NCBI GenBank assembly: GCA_023846275.1 | Contig: CM043870.1 | Coordinates: 2,231,527-2,295,526 of the forward strand | DNA: 64,000 nucleotides | From: Vanilla planifolia | Lineage: Eukaryota; Streptophyta; Magnoliopsida; Asparagales; Orchidaceae | Reading direction: 5' to 3' | Part shown: piece after piece, positions 49,801 through 60,410 of the stretch | How positions within the stretch are numbered: position 1 is the first letter of the stretch | Layout: every line of letters begins with the position of its first letter | Notes under the pieces: generated by a model | Databases searched by the model: none | Told to the model about the DNA's origin: nothing | What the model saw: only the letters and a program-made list of their open reading frames with translations | Made by a program: the position numbers and the translations under genes

Positions 49801-52800
49801 TACCTAATGGCTGAATTGAAAAGACAAGTGCTCTCCATTTTCCAATACATGTTTAGTTTGTTGAAGTTTCCCACTAGATGCAATGCAAAAATTGTAGTAG
49901 AGGCATCCATCTTCATGGCCAAATGCCTTCCTTGCATATAACCTTGAAAGTTTTGTATAATCTATTAGTGAGATCAAGTACAGAAATATCTTGACTGCTC
50001 CAAACACCACCCATTAAGGAGCACTTATAGAATTGTGGATATTGTTTGAAGTTTTTGTGGTTAATCCATATCTGCAATAGGGTCGATTCTTTTGAGTGTT
50101 GCCTTTGGTGTTGGGAATCCCAAGACGTGCCATTGGAAGTGAGCACATTTGAATGTCTAAGATTAGCGTGAGATTGCATTTGAAAAACTATATGAAAAGA
50201 AGATAGTACTTTTATCCTTATTAATTGCTAAAAAAATCATCTTGCAAGGTGCTTAGCATATCTTTGAGAGTGGTAATGGTATCATAGTTTGCTTTGCAAA
50301 ATCCAATGAGGTCATCAAAGAAAAAGGGAGAGAGGCCTTCTTTCTTCCTTTGTTAACGAATCGTTTTCTTTTCCTGTATGTGTTGCATTGTCATGCTTGA
50401 GAATGTATCCTTGGCAATGGAGAAGAAATAAGGTGGAAGTAGACAAGCCTAAGACCTATGGAGGATGTTTGTATGTCCTTGAAGTAAGTTCATGAGGAAT
50501 ATAATGAAAATTGATGTCCAAGATTTCAAATCCACATTATGACTTCTTAATTGAACTTTTATGCATCAATCTATCCAGAATAGTTGACTCATTTACAGAG
50601 TAAAAAAACATAGATATATCCCAACTCAGGCAAAATAAGGAATCTCCCTCATAGAAGTGAACTGCATATATAGTAATTTAATGTAGTGCTGATCACTTAG
50701 TTAAGCAGTTTTTAAATTTCAACGTAGGATATGGAGAGTGATTGTGGAGGTTGGAAATGATACAAAGTTTATGATCTTAATGAGGGTAGGGTTTTGAAGT
50801 AAACTTGGTGATAGAATTTAGAAAGCTATGAATATATTCCGAATTAGGCAGAACCTTTTTAGGATCAGCTGTAATAGTTGGATTGCTTCTTAAACCAACT
50901 AAAAGTGAGCAAGGGTAAAGCATATCATCAATTGTAGTCAAGGTGAAGAACATGCTTAATCTTTTGATGCTCCAATGAGGGATGCCTCAAAATTTTACTT
51001 CAGAAGATTTGATGCAATTAAAAGCCCCTGCCAAGAACAAGAAAAAAATGGGTGATGATGAAGTAAGAGCAATTTGTTACAAAGGTGGTTTTTGGAGTAA
51101 GAGTCATTGAATTTGTTGAACTTTGCAAAATAAAACTGTACCAAGGAATAGAAAATGTATTTAATTTGATAGTGGACATATTGAGGTTCAAAGTTTCAAA
51201 TATAATTGTTTAAATATCAAGGTGCAAATTAATCATCTTATTGTAAATTCTTCCCTTAGTGGCATGAAATTAGAGTTCCCCTTTTAAACTAAAACTGCTT
51301 GTACGTGAAGGGGTTGTATTTGAGATGAGGTAGTTGTAACTTGGTTTCAACAGTGAAATTAAGTTCAGAATTATTAGGTTCAAATGAGGAGTAACACTTT
51401 CCAATTTTGGTATAATCAGTCTAATGATCAACTTTCCAGCATAGAAAATTAGGGATGTGGCTCATGGAGTGTTTCTTTTGAGGTGGCTATGCTTATTAGA
51501 GAAGCAATAACTAGGGAATGTGAGATTGTGTTGATAGATGAGATATCCTCCACAATTTGAGGGGTAATAAAATGAAGTTCCCTTTATGGTTGGGCAGCTT
51601 AGTCTACGTTTTGCTCAACCCACGGTGTTGGGCAGGGGACTCTGCCCTTTTGTGAACAACATTGGTTGAACCCTTCAGTATGAAAAGATTACAGTAAGTC
51701 GACATTTGGCATGATTGGATCAGGGTTAACTTCATCGTGATGGGAATGCTATGTCTGATCATGATTTTGTGGCTGATGATATTCCAAACGTTTAGAAGCA
51801 TTAACAGTTAAATGCATGAGCAACTCCCTCAAGGATCCTTCCCAGTTCCACTGGTAATCTAAAGGAAAAACATTTCGCATTGTTAATCATTTATGTGACA
51901 ATGATTTTGCTACTTTGGGCCTAGAGTTGATGCCTTTGATGTTTGATATTACTACAAGGCCTAACTCAAAATTTATGTGATGAATGATGCACAATGCCTT
52001 AGCCCTATTCTAAACTTTGTTTTGAACAGACTTTTTATTGTCTTGCTTTTCATATAGGATGTTATTTGTACAGACGATATTTACCTTTGCCCTTCCGTAT
52101 CACTGGTACTAATTTGATCAATACCGATCTTGTTTGATGGTATTATTCTGCTTCAACTCTGAATTATACCAGAAAATTTCTTGCTATGCAGCATCTATTA
52201 TCTGGTCATTCTTATATGGATATTGCAAAATAAAACCTTTGTTTGAACTCGCATCCTCTCTTTTTTTTAAGAAATTTCTTTTGAAATGTGTTGGTTTATG
52301 TACTTCTCTATAAAAAGAGTTTCTAATATGTTACTGTACAAAAATAGCTTTTTGCTTGTTGTACTAGTATTCATGTTATTGGGCCACTTGACATCTATTT
52401 ATGTCTTGTCCAGTGTTGTTCCTCTAAAGATTTAGATTGTAGTGAAGAACCTGTTTCAGTAGCTACCGTAGATGCCAAAAATGTTCTGTCGGTGGTCAGT
52501 GGAAATAAAATAGTTCCTGCCTTTTCATCATTTTCAGATCAGAGACAAGGTTTGCCTATTGCAAAATGTAATGTTTTTTTTACTCGTAGCAATCCTAGTT
52601 TATCAACTGTGTTTCTTAATCTACTAGATGCTGATACTTGGAGATACGTGGATGTTGAGCTAGAGAAAATTAATAAAGAAGATGATGTTTTGAGTGATAA
52701 ATCAAGTTCATTTTCTCCTGAAAGAGAAACTCAAAGAAAACGGTCATACTCTACTTTCAAGGGATCATTCTCAAATGTTTCTCTTCCATTACTGAGAAAC

Positions 52801-53363
52801 TCTGGAAGATCAAGTTCTTTCGCATGTGTCGATGGAATGATGCAAAAGATTGCTAAACATGGCCAGGAAGATATTAGTTTCTTTGGGGAAGAAAATTCTG
52901 GTGAGGCCTTGTTAAAAAACCTAATTTTACAACTGGTTTGAAATATGGTTTTGTTTGCAGCATAGTTTTTTTCAGGTTGCTTGAGTGTTTGTCATTATTT
53001 ACATCATCATTTTCAGGTGTATTGAGGCCTCCAAGTGTTGATGGTATTGTGAATTCTCTATTTCCCAACATTGTTAAATCAAAGTTATGTGCTCAAAATC
53101 TTGAATTACTACCAAGTGGCAAGGAAAGCTCACTGGAAAACACCTTTCCTTCGACATCCATGGTCTCTTATGGGAAAAATGACAAAATTCCTGAAGATGG
53201 GGAGGAACTGCCTGCGTCCCTTTCCCTCTCTCTTGGTTTCCCAGCTTTGGAGGAAAGGACAGTAAAATCCATCTCAAAAAGTGAGCATCTTGTTTCTGCA
53301 AGGCCTAGTGATAGCACATCGTTCGATCTATTTGGCTCTACTTTGGGTCATGAATCTGTCTAG
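41125..53363 (+). CDS. AIPP2/PAIPP2-type PHD-finger protein, N-terminus incomplete
   Basis: Exons: up to 41355 (from acceptor about 41048), 43505-43590, 43670-44631 (probably with an intron 44167-44268 removed), 44828-45470, 45640-45873, 45966-46090, 46186-46523, 52414-52900 and 53017-53363. Phases agree at all joins, giving about 1116 residues from the first in-frame ATG. A C4HC3 PHD finger lies at 81-126 (C81, C84, C96, C99, H105, C108, C123, C126). The SPOC-like domain of the family (WQGGFEVFKPKKLP to RWNRLLFLWGLFKG) lies at about 603-745. The C-terminus has the usual ASLSLSLGFP patch. In Arabidopsis AIPP2 and PAIPP2 bridge the BAH protein AIPP3 and the CTD phosphatase CPL2 to repress H3K27me3 genes. 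Intact relatives have about 150-200 more N-terminal residues with a CNVC...CSSCMH motif. Here that motif appears broken at 41049-41070, so the start is uncertain. Confidence 0.85.
41356..43504 (+). other. Intron of the PHD-finger gene before the PHD exon
   Basis: A 2149-bp GT-AG intron (donor GATGAT|GTAAGC, acceptor TTTACAG|GTAAAG). It is mostly AT-rich. A C-rich patch at 42560-42850 differs from the rest and could be an old insertion. No coding sequence recognised inside. Confidence 0.7.
44149..44268 (+). other. Probable in-frame mini-intron in the PHD gene
   Basis: The reading frame is open across this stretch, but it ends in a T-rich tract followed by CTCTGCAG|GTTCTC, a strong acceptor. 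Two donors fit the phase: GTAAAAG at 44167 (102 bp) and GTTCTA at 44149 (120 bp). The peptide it would encode is hydrophobic (FLFLQAIFSDITLLF), unlike the charged, Ser-rich sequence on both sides. Removal is therefore favoured. Retention would add 34 or 40 residues without a frameshift. Confidence 0.6.
46815..46844. repeat. (CA)n microsatellite
   Basis: A pure CA run of about 28-30 bp in the large intron, directly upstream of the 115-bp tandem duplication. Confidence 0.95.
46897..47126. repeat. Two tandem copies of a 115-bp unit
   Basis: AATCATAGAATTAAATTATA begins at 46924 and again at 47039, and GTCATGCAATAGGT at about 46997 and 47112. The offset is constant at 115 bp, and by eye about 85-90% of bases are identical across the unit. 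Confidence 0.9.
49400..50490 (-). mobile_element. Antisense L1-type LINE remnant
   Basis: On the minus strand from about 50480, across frameshifts, the reading is QGCPL-like then PPYFFSIAK (family LSPYLF). It continues at about 50320 with FFFDDLIGFCKANYDTI, the catalytic F/Y-A-D-D box with the usual FCKAN follow-up, then LKDMLSTLQDDF. Further down (49660-49420) KFDLHLWTATKRKL and ATKVSMFT fit the reverse-transcriptase zinc-binding region of plant LINEs. Many stops and a changed active-site Ala show that it is dead. It lies antisense inside the intron of the PHD gene. The 5' part, perhaps up to 51.9 kb, is not clear. Confidence 0.7.
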
Positions 53364-54000
53364 AATTTCTGGATTGTTGTACCTCATTCATTTGAGCTGG
53401 TTGGTTGGCTCGTCATCATCTGCAGCAGCAGGGTAATGCTTATGCATTGTTTAATATAACATAATAAGCTTTCATTCATTGAACATTTTTGTTTTTCCAG
53501 TGGGACAAGAATGGAGGCTTAAGAATTCACAATCAAAATACATGCTTTGGATGTGTTTTCTTTCTAACTGTAAGTAATCCTCGTTTTCTTCTCTTTCTTC
53601 CATTTGAAAGCCAATGTTTCCTCTCATGTCACTGTTTTTGGTTGTTAATCACTGGTTTAGCTATTGGAGCTGCTGCATTTCTGATGATATGAGATGGGGT
53701 CTGCTTTTAGAGAAGCTGCAAGCCAGGTTAAATGCATTGTGCTTCTTATTGGTTATCCATTGCCAATGAATGACTAGGAGTCTGCATTGCAGCAAGATAT
53801 TATCTTGAGCCATGAGTGGGAGAATTCACTTTGGTTCGTAGGTGCCACAACAAATGTTTTTGCAGAAGCTATGACTCATGGTATGCATTCTTACTCGTCC
53901 CTTCAATTCTCAGTTAAAGACATAGGAGAATCTTTCAGGAAATTTTCCCCCTCATATCAACCATTTTTATGTGAAACTTGATGGGTTTTGTTAAGTAGAT
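53364..54000 (+). other. 3' untranslated region of the PHD gene with possible introns
   Basis: Three short GT-AG segments follow the stop. They are 53433-53500 (AGG|GTAATG to TTTTTCCAG), 53570-53660 (AACT|GTAAGT to GGTTTAG) and 53727-53792 (GCCAG|GTTAAA to CATTGCAG). Their size and T-richness match plant introns and no open frame continues, so they look like 3'-UTR introns. The first junction would be about 69 nt after the stop. The transcript end is not determined. Confidence 0.5.
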
Positions 54001-55860
54001 TCTTGAGACTAGTTCTTCACCTTTTCCTATTTAAACACAACTGTTTCTTTGGTAATTGAGTTCCCAAGATGTAGATAAGCCAGGAAATTCATTTGCCTGC
54101 ATTCATTAGAAAGTTGTAGTAGTTTAGATTTGCCTGTCATGATAATGTATTCGGTTAGAAAGTTATGAGGACAATAATATTGTAGCTGGAATGAGAAGGC
54201 TGTAGGTCACTGTGCCTAATGATTACTACTTTTTTTTTCTTACTTGATTTATTTAAATTTTTACAATCGCTAAGGTTTGTTTTACAAAGTTACTGGTTTT
54301 TTTTTCTTAGTGTATTGTTATTAATTAATTGATGTTCATTAAATGCTATAGTTTCTGTAAAATTGGCTAGAATATTTTAGCAGCTCAATTGTTATTTTTC
54401 ATTTGTAATGTTTAATTGTTTTTTTTTTTGTATAAACTTAAAGTAGTACTGACAAACATTTACCATTGGATTGTTCATGTTCTTTCTCTGCATTTGTTCT
54501 TTAGTGTGTTGCAAAATTTTAAACATCAATGATGCACAGTTTGTGAAAATCTTAGGTTGATTTTGCATAGATAAGTAAGTTGTTATGTGAAGGATTATTG
54601 ATTCTTAAACCATAATGAGCCTTGGTCTTTTATTCATTCTATGTTTGCTTATGTGGAGTTCTTTCAATCATATACATCAAAACTAGATTCATTTTTTTGG
54701 TAATGTTGTGCTGCTATGTTATATTATATTCTGAAAAATGAAACCATCTTTATTGTAGTTTTAGACAAATTTGTTAACTAAAGTCTTAATGATGTTCATG
54801 AACACAATTAGACATCATATAATTTGTTAGATAAGAATTATTACGTCAGATATTTAAAAGCTAAGGACTTCTGATAAAAAGGTCTAGGTGTGCGAGTGGC
54901 TGTGGGTCAATATATCTATATCCTTAATTTATGACTAGTTTGTTCATAGTGACTCTCATAATACCATTCACCATGCAGTTAAATTCAGCTTGTTCATATT
55001 CTAATTTTCTTTGAACAAATCAGAATAGTTCGTTAAGGTGATTTAATACTCTTTAAATTGGTGAATCAGTCTAAGCACTCGATTGTGATTTCAAGTGAAA
55101 ATATATTTCAACGTTATCAAAGCTCATGCATGCATGAGGATCCAAGAATGGGTTGAAAGCATAGGGTCTAATGTGTTGGGCGCAAAGGATTTACTTCAAA
55201 TATGAACTTTTTTAACTATTTGTAACTTGTGTTCAAGCTTGCATGGTGCTGTAGTTAATAATCTTGGATACCATGGGATTTGAACTTGATTATTAGCTCT
55301 TTGTTGCAGCAGAACTTGCAGTAATGATTGAATCATGATTCTATTAGATTTATATAGTTTATGGTTTTATTCGATAATAGTTATTGTATTTGAAAATGGA
55401 CCTTTAAAAAAATATTTTACATTAGAGAAAAAAAAGTATTTATGAAATTTATTCAATAAATTTTTTATATTTTTGAAATTAAAAAATTGCTTAAAGAAAT
55501 AATTGTCTAATATAGTTTTTGAGATAAAAAACATATCCCTTTACATTTTTAGTTTAAAATTGTTTTTATAAGCTCCACACCTAATATTTTGTATGTTGTA
55601 AGTTTCAATTAGTTTAGCTGGTGAAGATCTTCAGAATTATTACAAATATTTTAGATTCGATTCTTCTCATTTTTATTCTCCCACAAACTTAATTCTATAA
55701 AAATTTGTATACCATTCTCATATTTTGTGTAGTTTTTGTTTAGGCTTTTATGATGAGTAAATCATATTTCAATTGGGATATTAGTCTTTGTGAATTATGG
55801 TAAGGTTTAAATATTTTAAAAGTATGTTAACTTTTAAGGTATATATCTCAATTAAATCAG
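54001..55860. other. Intergenic AT-rich DNA
   Basis: No exon, RNA gene or transposon motif recognised. Long T and A runs are frequent. Confidence 0.5.
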
Positions 55861-55879
55861 GATATCTTCTAAGCTCAAA

Positions 55880-56346
55880 CTATCTTCTTCTTTCTCTCTC
55901 TGCTTCCGCTCCTTTCGTCCCTTTTGTAGTTGGCGGGAGGGAGATTTATAGCGGCGTTTGGCCAAGATCATGGCTAATTTATTCTTCCATTCTGTAATTC
56001 AGCATGGTGGCTTTTCCGATGAATGCGGTAAGTTTTTTCGCACCAGTGAAGTGCGGTAGGCCTTCTGCACTTTTTCTTTTTCTTGGGGATTTTTTTGCAT
56101 TTTCACATGGAGATAAAATCAGCAGAGTTAACAAGGTTGGCATAGTATGGTACAATCCTAGGGTAACTGGGAAGTTGGCATTCAAAGAGACACTCCTATC
56201 CTGGGCCTTGAATAAAATTAATGACTATGCTGTGAAAGTTTGGTTCTATTTGATGGAATTTTTTGGTATGTGGCCTGATGATAGTAGGAATTTGCTATCA
56301 AATCATTGAAAATTGCTCTATTTTCCTCTATGCTTTGAGTAATAAA
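55880..56346 (+). other. Possible small gene or gene fragment
   Basis: A C/T-rich leader-like stretch (55880-55930) is followed by a GC-richer segment. An ATG at 55972 opens 19 codons ending at a perfect donor (GAATGCG|GTAAGT, 56031). Another frame is open from 56004 to 56309 (101 codons), with AATAAA about 30 bp after its stop (56339). Neither peptide resembles a family I know. It could be a short gene, the first exon of a lost gene or part of a transposon. Low confidence as coding. Confidence 0.25.
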
Positions 56347-57080
56347 TATATATGAGGTTTATATTTATCTCTAGTCTAAGAGGATGCCTTGAGGATGATA
56401 GAATGAGTACACATGAAGGTGGAGTTTTAAGATGAGGAAGTCAAAACAAAAGAAATGTTGAATCTCTTCTATCCTGTTTAGCCTTTTTAATGGTAAATGT
56501 AAGGTAATAGGAAACTAGAACAAGTATCACAGAGGAGAACCATATCTTCTCCAAAGCTTGAAGAAAAATCCAAAATTGATGAAAGAGAATATATTAGCTT
56601 TCACGAGGAGGAGGATGAGGAAAATGGTCGAAAATGGAGAGATCTGGTCACGATCTCACCAACAAGAGCTTCCACATACAAGTCTAAGGGCTTTCTACAA
56701 AAGGGGAAAGTTTTAGTGGTGCCCTTTTTAAGGTTAGTGTTCTAGTCATGCATCCTAGATTTTTTTAAATAGTCAAGGCTTTAAATGATTGATTTAGATG
56801 AAATCAATTCATTATGTGCAAAATATCTATGCTTCATTGATTTTGTATGAGCTGCGTGGGTGTTTTGGTTGAACCATTTAACCGCCTAGATGAATCATCT
56901 AGTCCTCTTTGTTTTATGTTGGAGATTATGGATAAATTTTACCAAATGAATTCAATGGTTTTGCTTAAATGAAATAAACCTCCTAGTATTTTGACAAGCT
57001 AAAAGATTTGACGAAATGATTCAATCAAATGAAATGAAATCGTGTTAGTAAAACATTTGGGCCTCTCAAAAGTAATTTTT
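56347..57080. other. Flank of the copia element, possibly its 3' LTR
   Basis: By position this should contain the 3' LTR of the minus-strand copia remnant that ends at about 57.1 kb. I could not match it to the sequence beyond the primer-binding site at 60.4 kb, so this is unproven. Confidence 0.3.
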
Positions 57081-60000
57081 GTAACTTTTTGACATTCATT
57101 TTCTGCATTCTTAAGAGATTCTTTATGAAACATTTCATTGCAAAGTGGTTTAGCAAAAATGTTTGATAGGTTCTTTGTGGTTTGTACAAACCTACGACAA
57201 ATGTTCCCTTTTTTATGTGGTACCAAATGTTATAATATCTTATTCTAACATATTTTGAGTTCTTTTTAAGCTTTATGAGAATTTTGTTATCACCCTGAAG
57301 TAAAATAAACTTAGAGTGTAGATAGTATACAGTAGATAAAGAAACTTAAACACAATGGCTATTAACAAAAATGTCCATGACTTTTGTAGTAGATAGTACA
57401 TTCAAAATTGTTTTTCGACTAAACCATAAAAGATGTGAAGTACCTAAATTGGACATGTGCTTGAGGTTCTCTTTTGATTGACTTTGCATCTAACAAAGTC
57501 AAAATTAGAATATCCCATTGGCATCCAACATGTGAATTCTTTTGAAAACCATAATCCAAAGGAACATATAAAAATTTTAGAAAACTTGCATGAACATGAG
57601 ATAATTTTAGGTTTACTAGTAATTTAATAAACTAGGGAAGCAATCATGCTTCTAAACAGTTTTAGATGAACACATTTACTTTTATCATCTTCTCCAACTT
57701 GCTTAAGGTATAGTAAGAGTAGTTAAGTGGCTTTGTGTTATTTGTTTTGAATCTTTTGAGAATCTCCTTTGTGTATTTCTCTTGTATGAGGAAGATTTCT
57801 TCCTTTAATTTATAGCCGTGGAAAGAAGGGTAGTTCCATCATCCTCACTGCAAACAACTCTTGCAAACACAAAAAGGCTCTTACAAAAAAGATGATTGGT
57901 GGCACAAATATTATATCATACACATACACTTGTACTGCAAAAAGCCTTCTAGATTTTTCTTAATAAACAAGGTCTTATCTATTTTACTCTTTAGGGTTGG
58001 CTTAAGCTCATAGATAACCTTATTTAACTTAAACACATGATTCTATTTGAATTGTTCTACATACCCAAGGTTGTTAAATTAGTTTTACAGTTTCTAATCT
58101 AGCAATTAGTACTAGTATTTGTTGAAATTTATACCTTCAATTTGTTTACATCCTTTTTACTGCTAAACATTGTTTAGTTCTTACTATTTTTTTTAATCAT
58201 TTAGTTATTTTTATATGCTAATTTTGTGCTTGTGATAAGATGATCAATTGGTTTAGGATCCATCTCTCAGATGTCATTACACACAAACTGATTTAATTCT
58301 TTTTGCTTGACTAGAATTCAATATTGATCTAATTTTGCTTCTATATTCTTAGGTTCAAATTGAAAAATAAAAGCATGGCCCCCTTAGATAATGCACAAGG
58401 TTTGGTAAATCTCTAACAATATCTAGTTTTGAAACCTTGTCCTTTATGTGCTTACTAGCATGACTAAGTCTAATACGTCACAATAATATATATGTGAAAG
58501 TGATGTGAGAAATTTGATATTATTTTCAATTATTCTCTAAGCTAGACTTGCACGTATCATCGATTCTGGATATATTTAGAACGCTATGAGCAAGCTCATT
58601 AGCATAAAAAAATTTTTATTAAAAAAGTTTGAAGAATTTTTTTTCCTTGGTTTTATTTCCAAAAGTGATGGATTCACCACACTTAAGTTGTAGGGTTGAA
58701 ATTTTCGTTTTATCTTTTATCATTGCTTGAGGCAATTACTATTTAGACACCATATGCCTTCATCATCGTTAATGTGGCTATGCACCTACAAAATGAAATA
58801 TACTTAGTATAATTGTGAGCCAAAAAAAAGATTGAATCATTGAATGTTAGTGTTAATTAAATATATATTAGAAGTTTGGGATATTTTAGGTCTATATCAA
58901 TCCAGATGGATGAGTATGCATCAATTTTGTTGATAACATTTGTGTGTCAAGTGAGAAATGTGATTATAAAAATAACAAGAAATGTTAAATAAATTTACCT
59001 TGTTATTTTGTGAAACACTATGATGAGTATAGAAAACGTCTCGCGGATGCATACGAAAAGGGTATTATGGTTTACTAGTAAACTTGGTTATTTTTCTTTT
59101 GAATGTATCTTTTTTATTATTTAATCTACAAGCTTTATCTTGAGCTTTCATTAAAATATCCACACCATTTTTCATAATAAATAGATTTTTTTTTCAATGC
59201 AAAGTATTTATATCTAAGTTTGTTGTATTCATGTCATAATGCAAAAAATTTAGATTCAAGCTCTTCAAAATGTATGCGTTTATGAACATCAAGCAAGAGT
59301 TAATTGTGTCAACTTGAGCTGTTTCTTAACATCGCTAGATGACACATCTAAGCCACTTCACTTCATTACCTTAGTTTTCTTCGCCTTGAGCTTCTTTCTT
59401 TTTTGAGAAGTGAACAATTGAGTCCATGTGACCTAGCATTTTGCACTCATCACCTCCTTTTCTTTCTCCTCTCATCTCCTTGGTGCCCTCCCATCTTTGT
59501 CGTGGTGCTTATCCTATCTTGTTTTTCCTCTTGAGAAGTGAGCTGAAGTTTCTTGCAATCATTGATCTCTTAATTAAGTTCCATCTCTTCTTCATCATGT
59601 TGGTCACTTTCCTCATCAAAGTTTGGGTAGCTTAAAAAGCAAGAAACTTCTTGTGCATATTTCTAGATTTTCTCGCCTCCTTATTCTTAATTTTCATCTC
59701 ATATGCGACAAGTGAGTCGAGCAATGTGTCCAGGTCATACTTGTTAAGTCATGGGCCCCAAAAATTGCCATTGCCTTCGCAAAAACATCTAAGAACTTTT
59801 GTCGCAAATTCTTCTCTAGTGAATTTCCTTTCTAAAAGAATCAACTAATTTGTGAGTATTGTAAATATTGCAAACATATCCTACTTGGTCTTGCTAGTTT
59901 GCATTTCAAAGGCATAATCACTAATAAGCATGTCAAGTTTTGGGTCTTTTTATCTGATACATGCTCTTATATATTACCCATAGCATTTTCCTTATATGTG

Positions 60001-60410
60001 ATTCATAGCATTTCCATACCTCATGGTTAGTTTCCAATTGCAAATATGATTGAATTCAATTAGGGAGTTTGCACAGTTCAAATAATTCATAACTTGTGCA
60101 CCAAGTTATAGTTTCTAATTTCATGTAAAAAAAAGGGAGTAAGAGAAATTTTATTACATTCAATCTTAATGTATCTACAAAAACCATCTCAAACAATTCT
60201 CCATAGTTCCATGTCAAATTCCTTGAAGATTACACATCATGCAAGCTTTCTATTAACTATAATGCAATCCCTTAAGCAAAGGTTGACAATTTATAAATTG
60301 AGCCTAACAATTGGTTTTTTATGGGGTAAGTGATGATTGTGCATGAATCTTTTATCTGTAGGTTTTGAGGTTTTCAAGAATTAAGTTTTGATACCACTTG
60401 TTGCCTAAAA
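57080..60410 (-). mobile_element. Truncated Ty1-copia retrotransposon
   Basis: Reading the minus strand, 60396-60385 is TGGTATCAAAAC, a 10-of-12 initiator-tRNA-Met primer-binding site. Next come gag-like frames: ELWRIV at about 60.2 kb, RNYNLVHKL at about 60.1 kb, and a degraded zinc knuckle plus Lys-rich tail (LGHMDS, then KKRKKLKAKKTK) at about 59.43-59.38 kb. The element ends with the RNase H region: KRTSSTCPI and GLVEKQF at about 57.48-57.40 kb, and TTKNLSNIFAKPL at about 57.18-57.13 kb. The order is correct, but only 3.3 kb separates the ends and most of integrase and reverse transcriptase is missing. Stops are frequent, so it is inactive. Confidence 0.75.

Larger units (their letters stand above)
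46524..52413 (+). other. 5.9-kb intron of the PHD-finger gene
   Basis: GT-AG intron (donor CTCAG|GTATCT, acceptor TTGTCCAG|TGTTG), phase 0 on both sides. It carries a CA microsatellite, a 115-bp tandem duplication and an antisense LINE remnant. No further exon of the PHD gene was recognised inside it. Confidence 0.8.

Noticed and set aside
53489..53692. Plus-strand frame of 67 codons after the PHD stop
   Set aside because: It starts at the end of one predicted 3'-UTR intron and runs across another. The composition is non-coding and the main protein already ends with the family tail.
59441..59848. Plus-strand frames at 59.4-59.8 kb as small membrane proteins
   Set aside because: They are antisense shadows of the minus-strand copia gag region.
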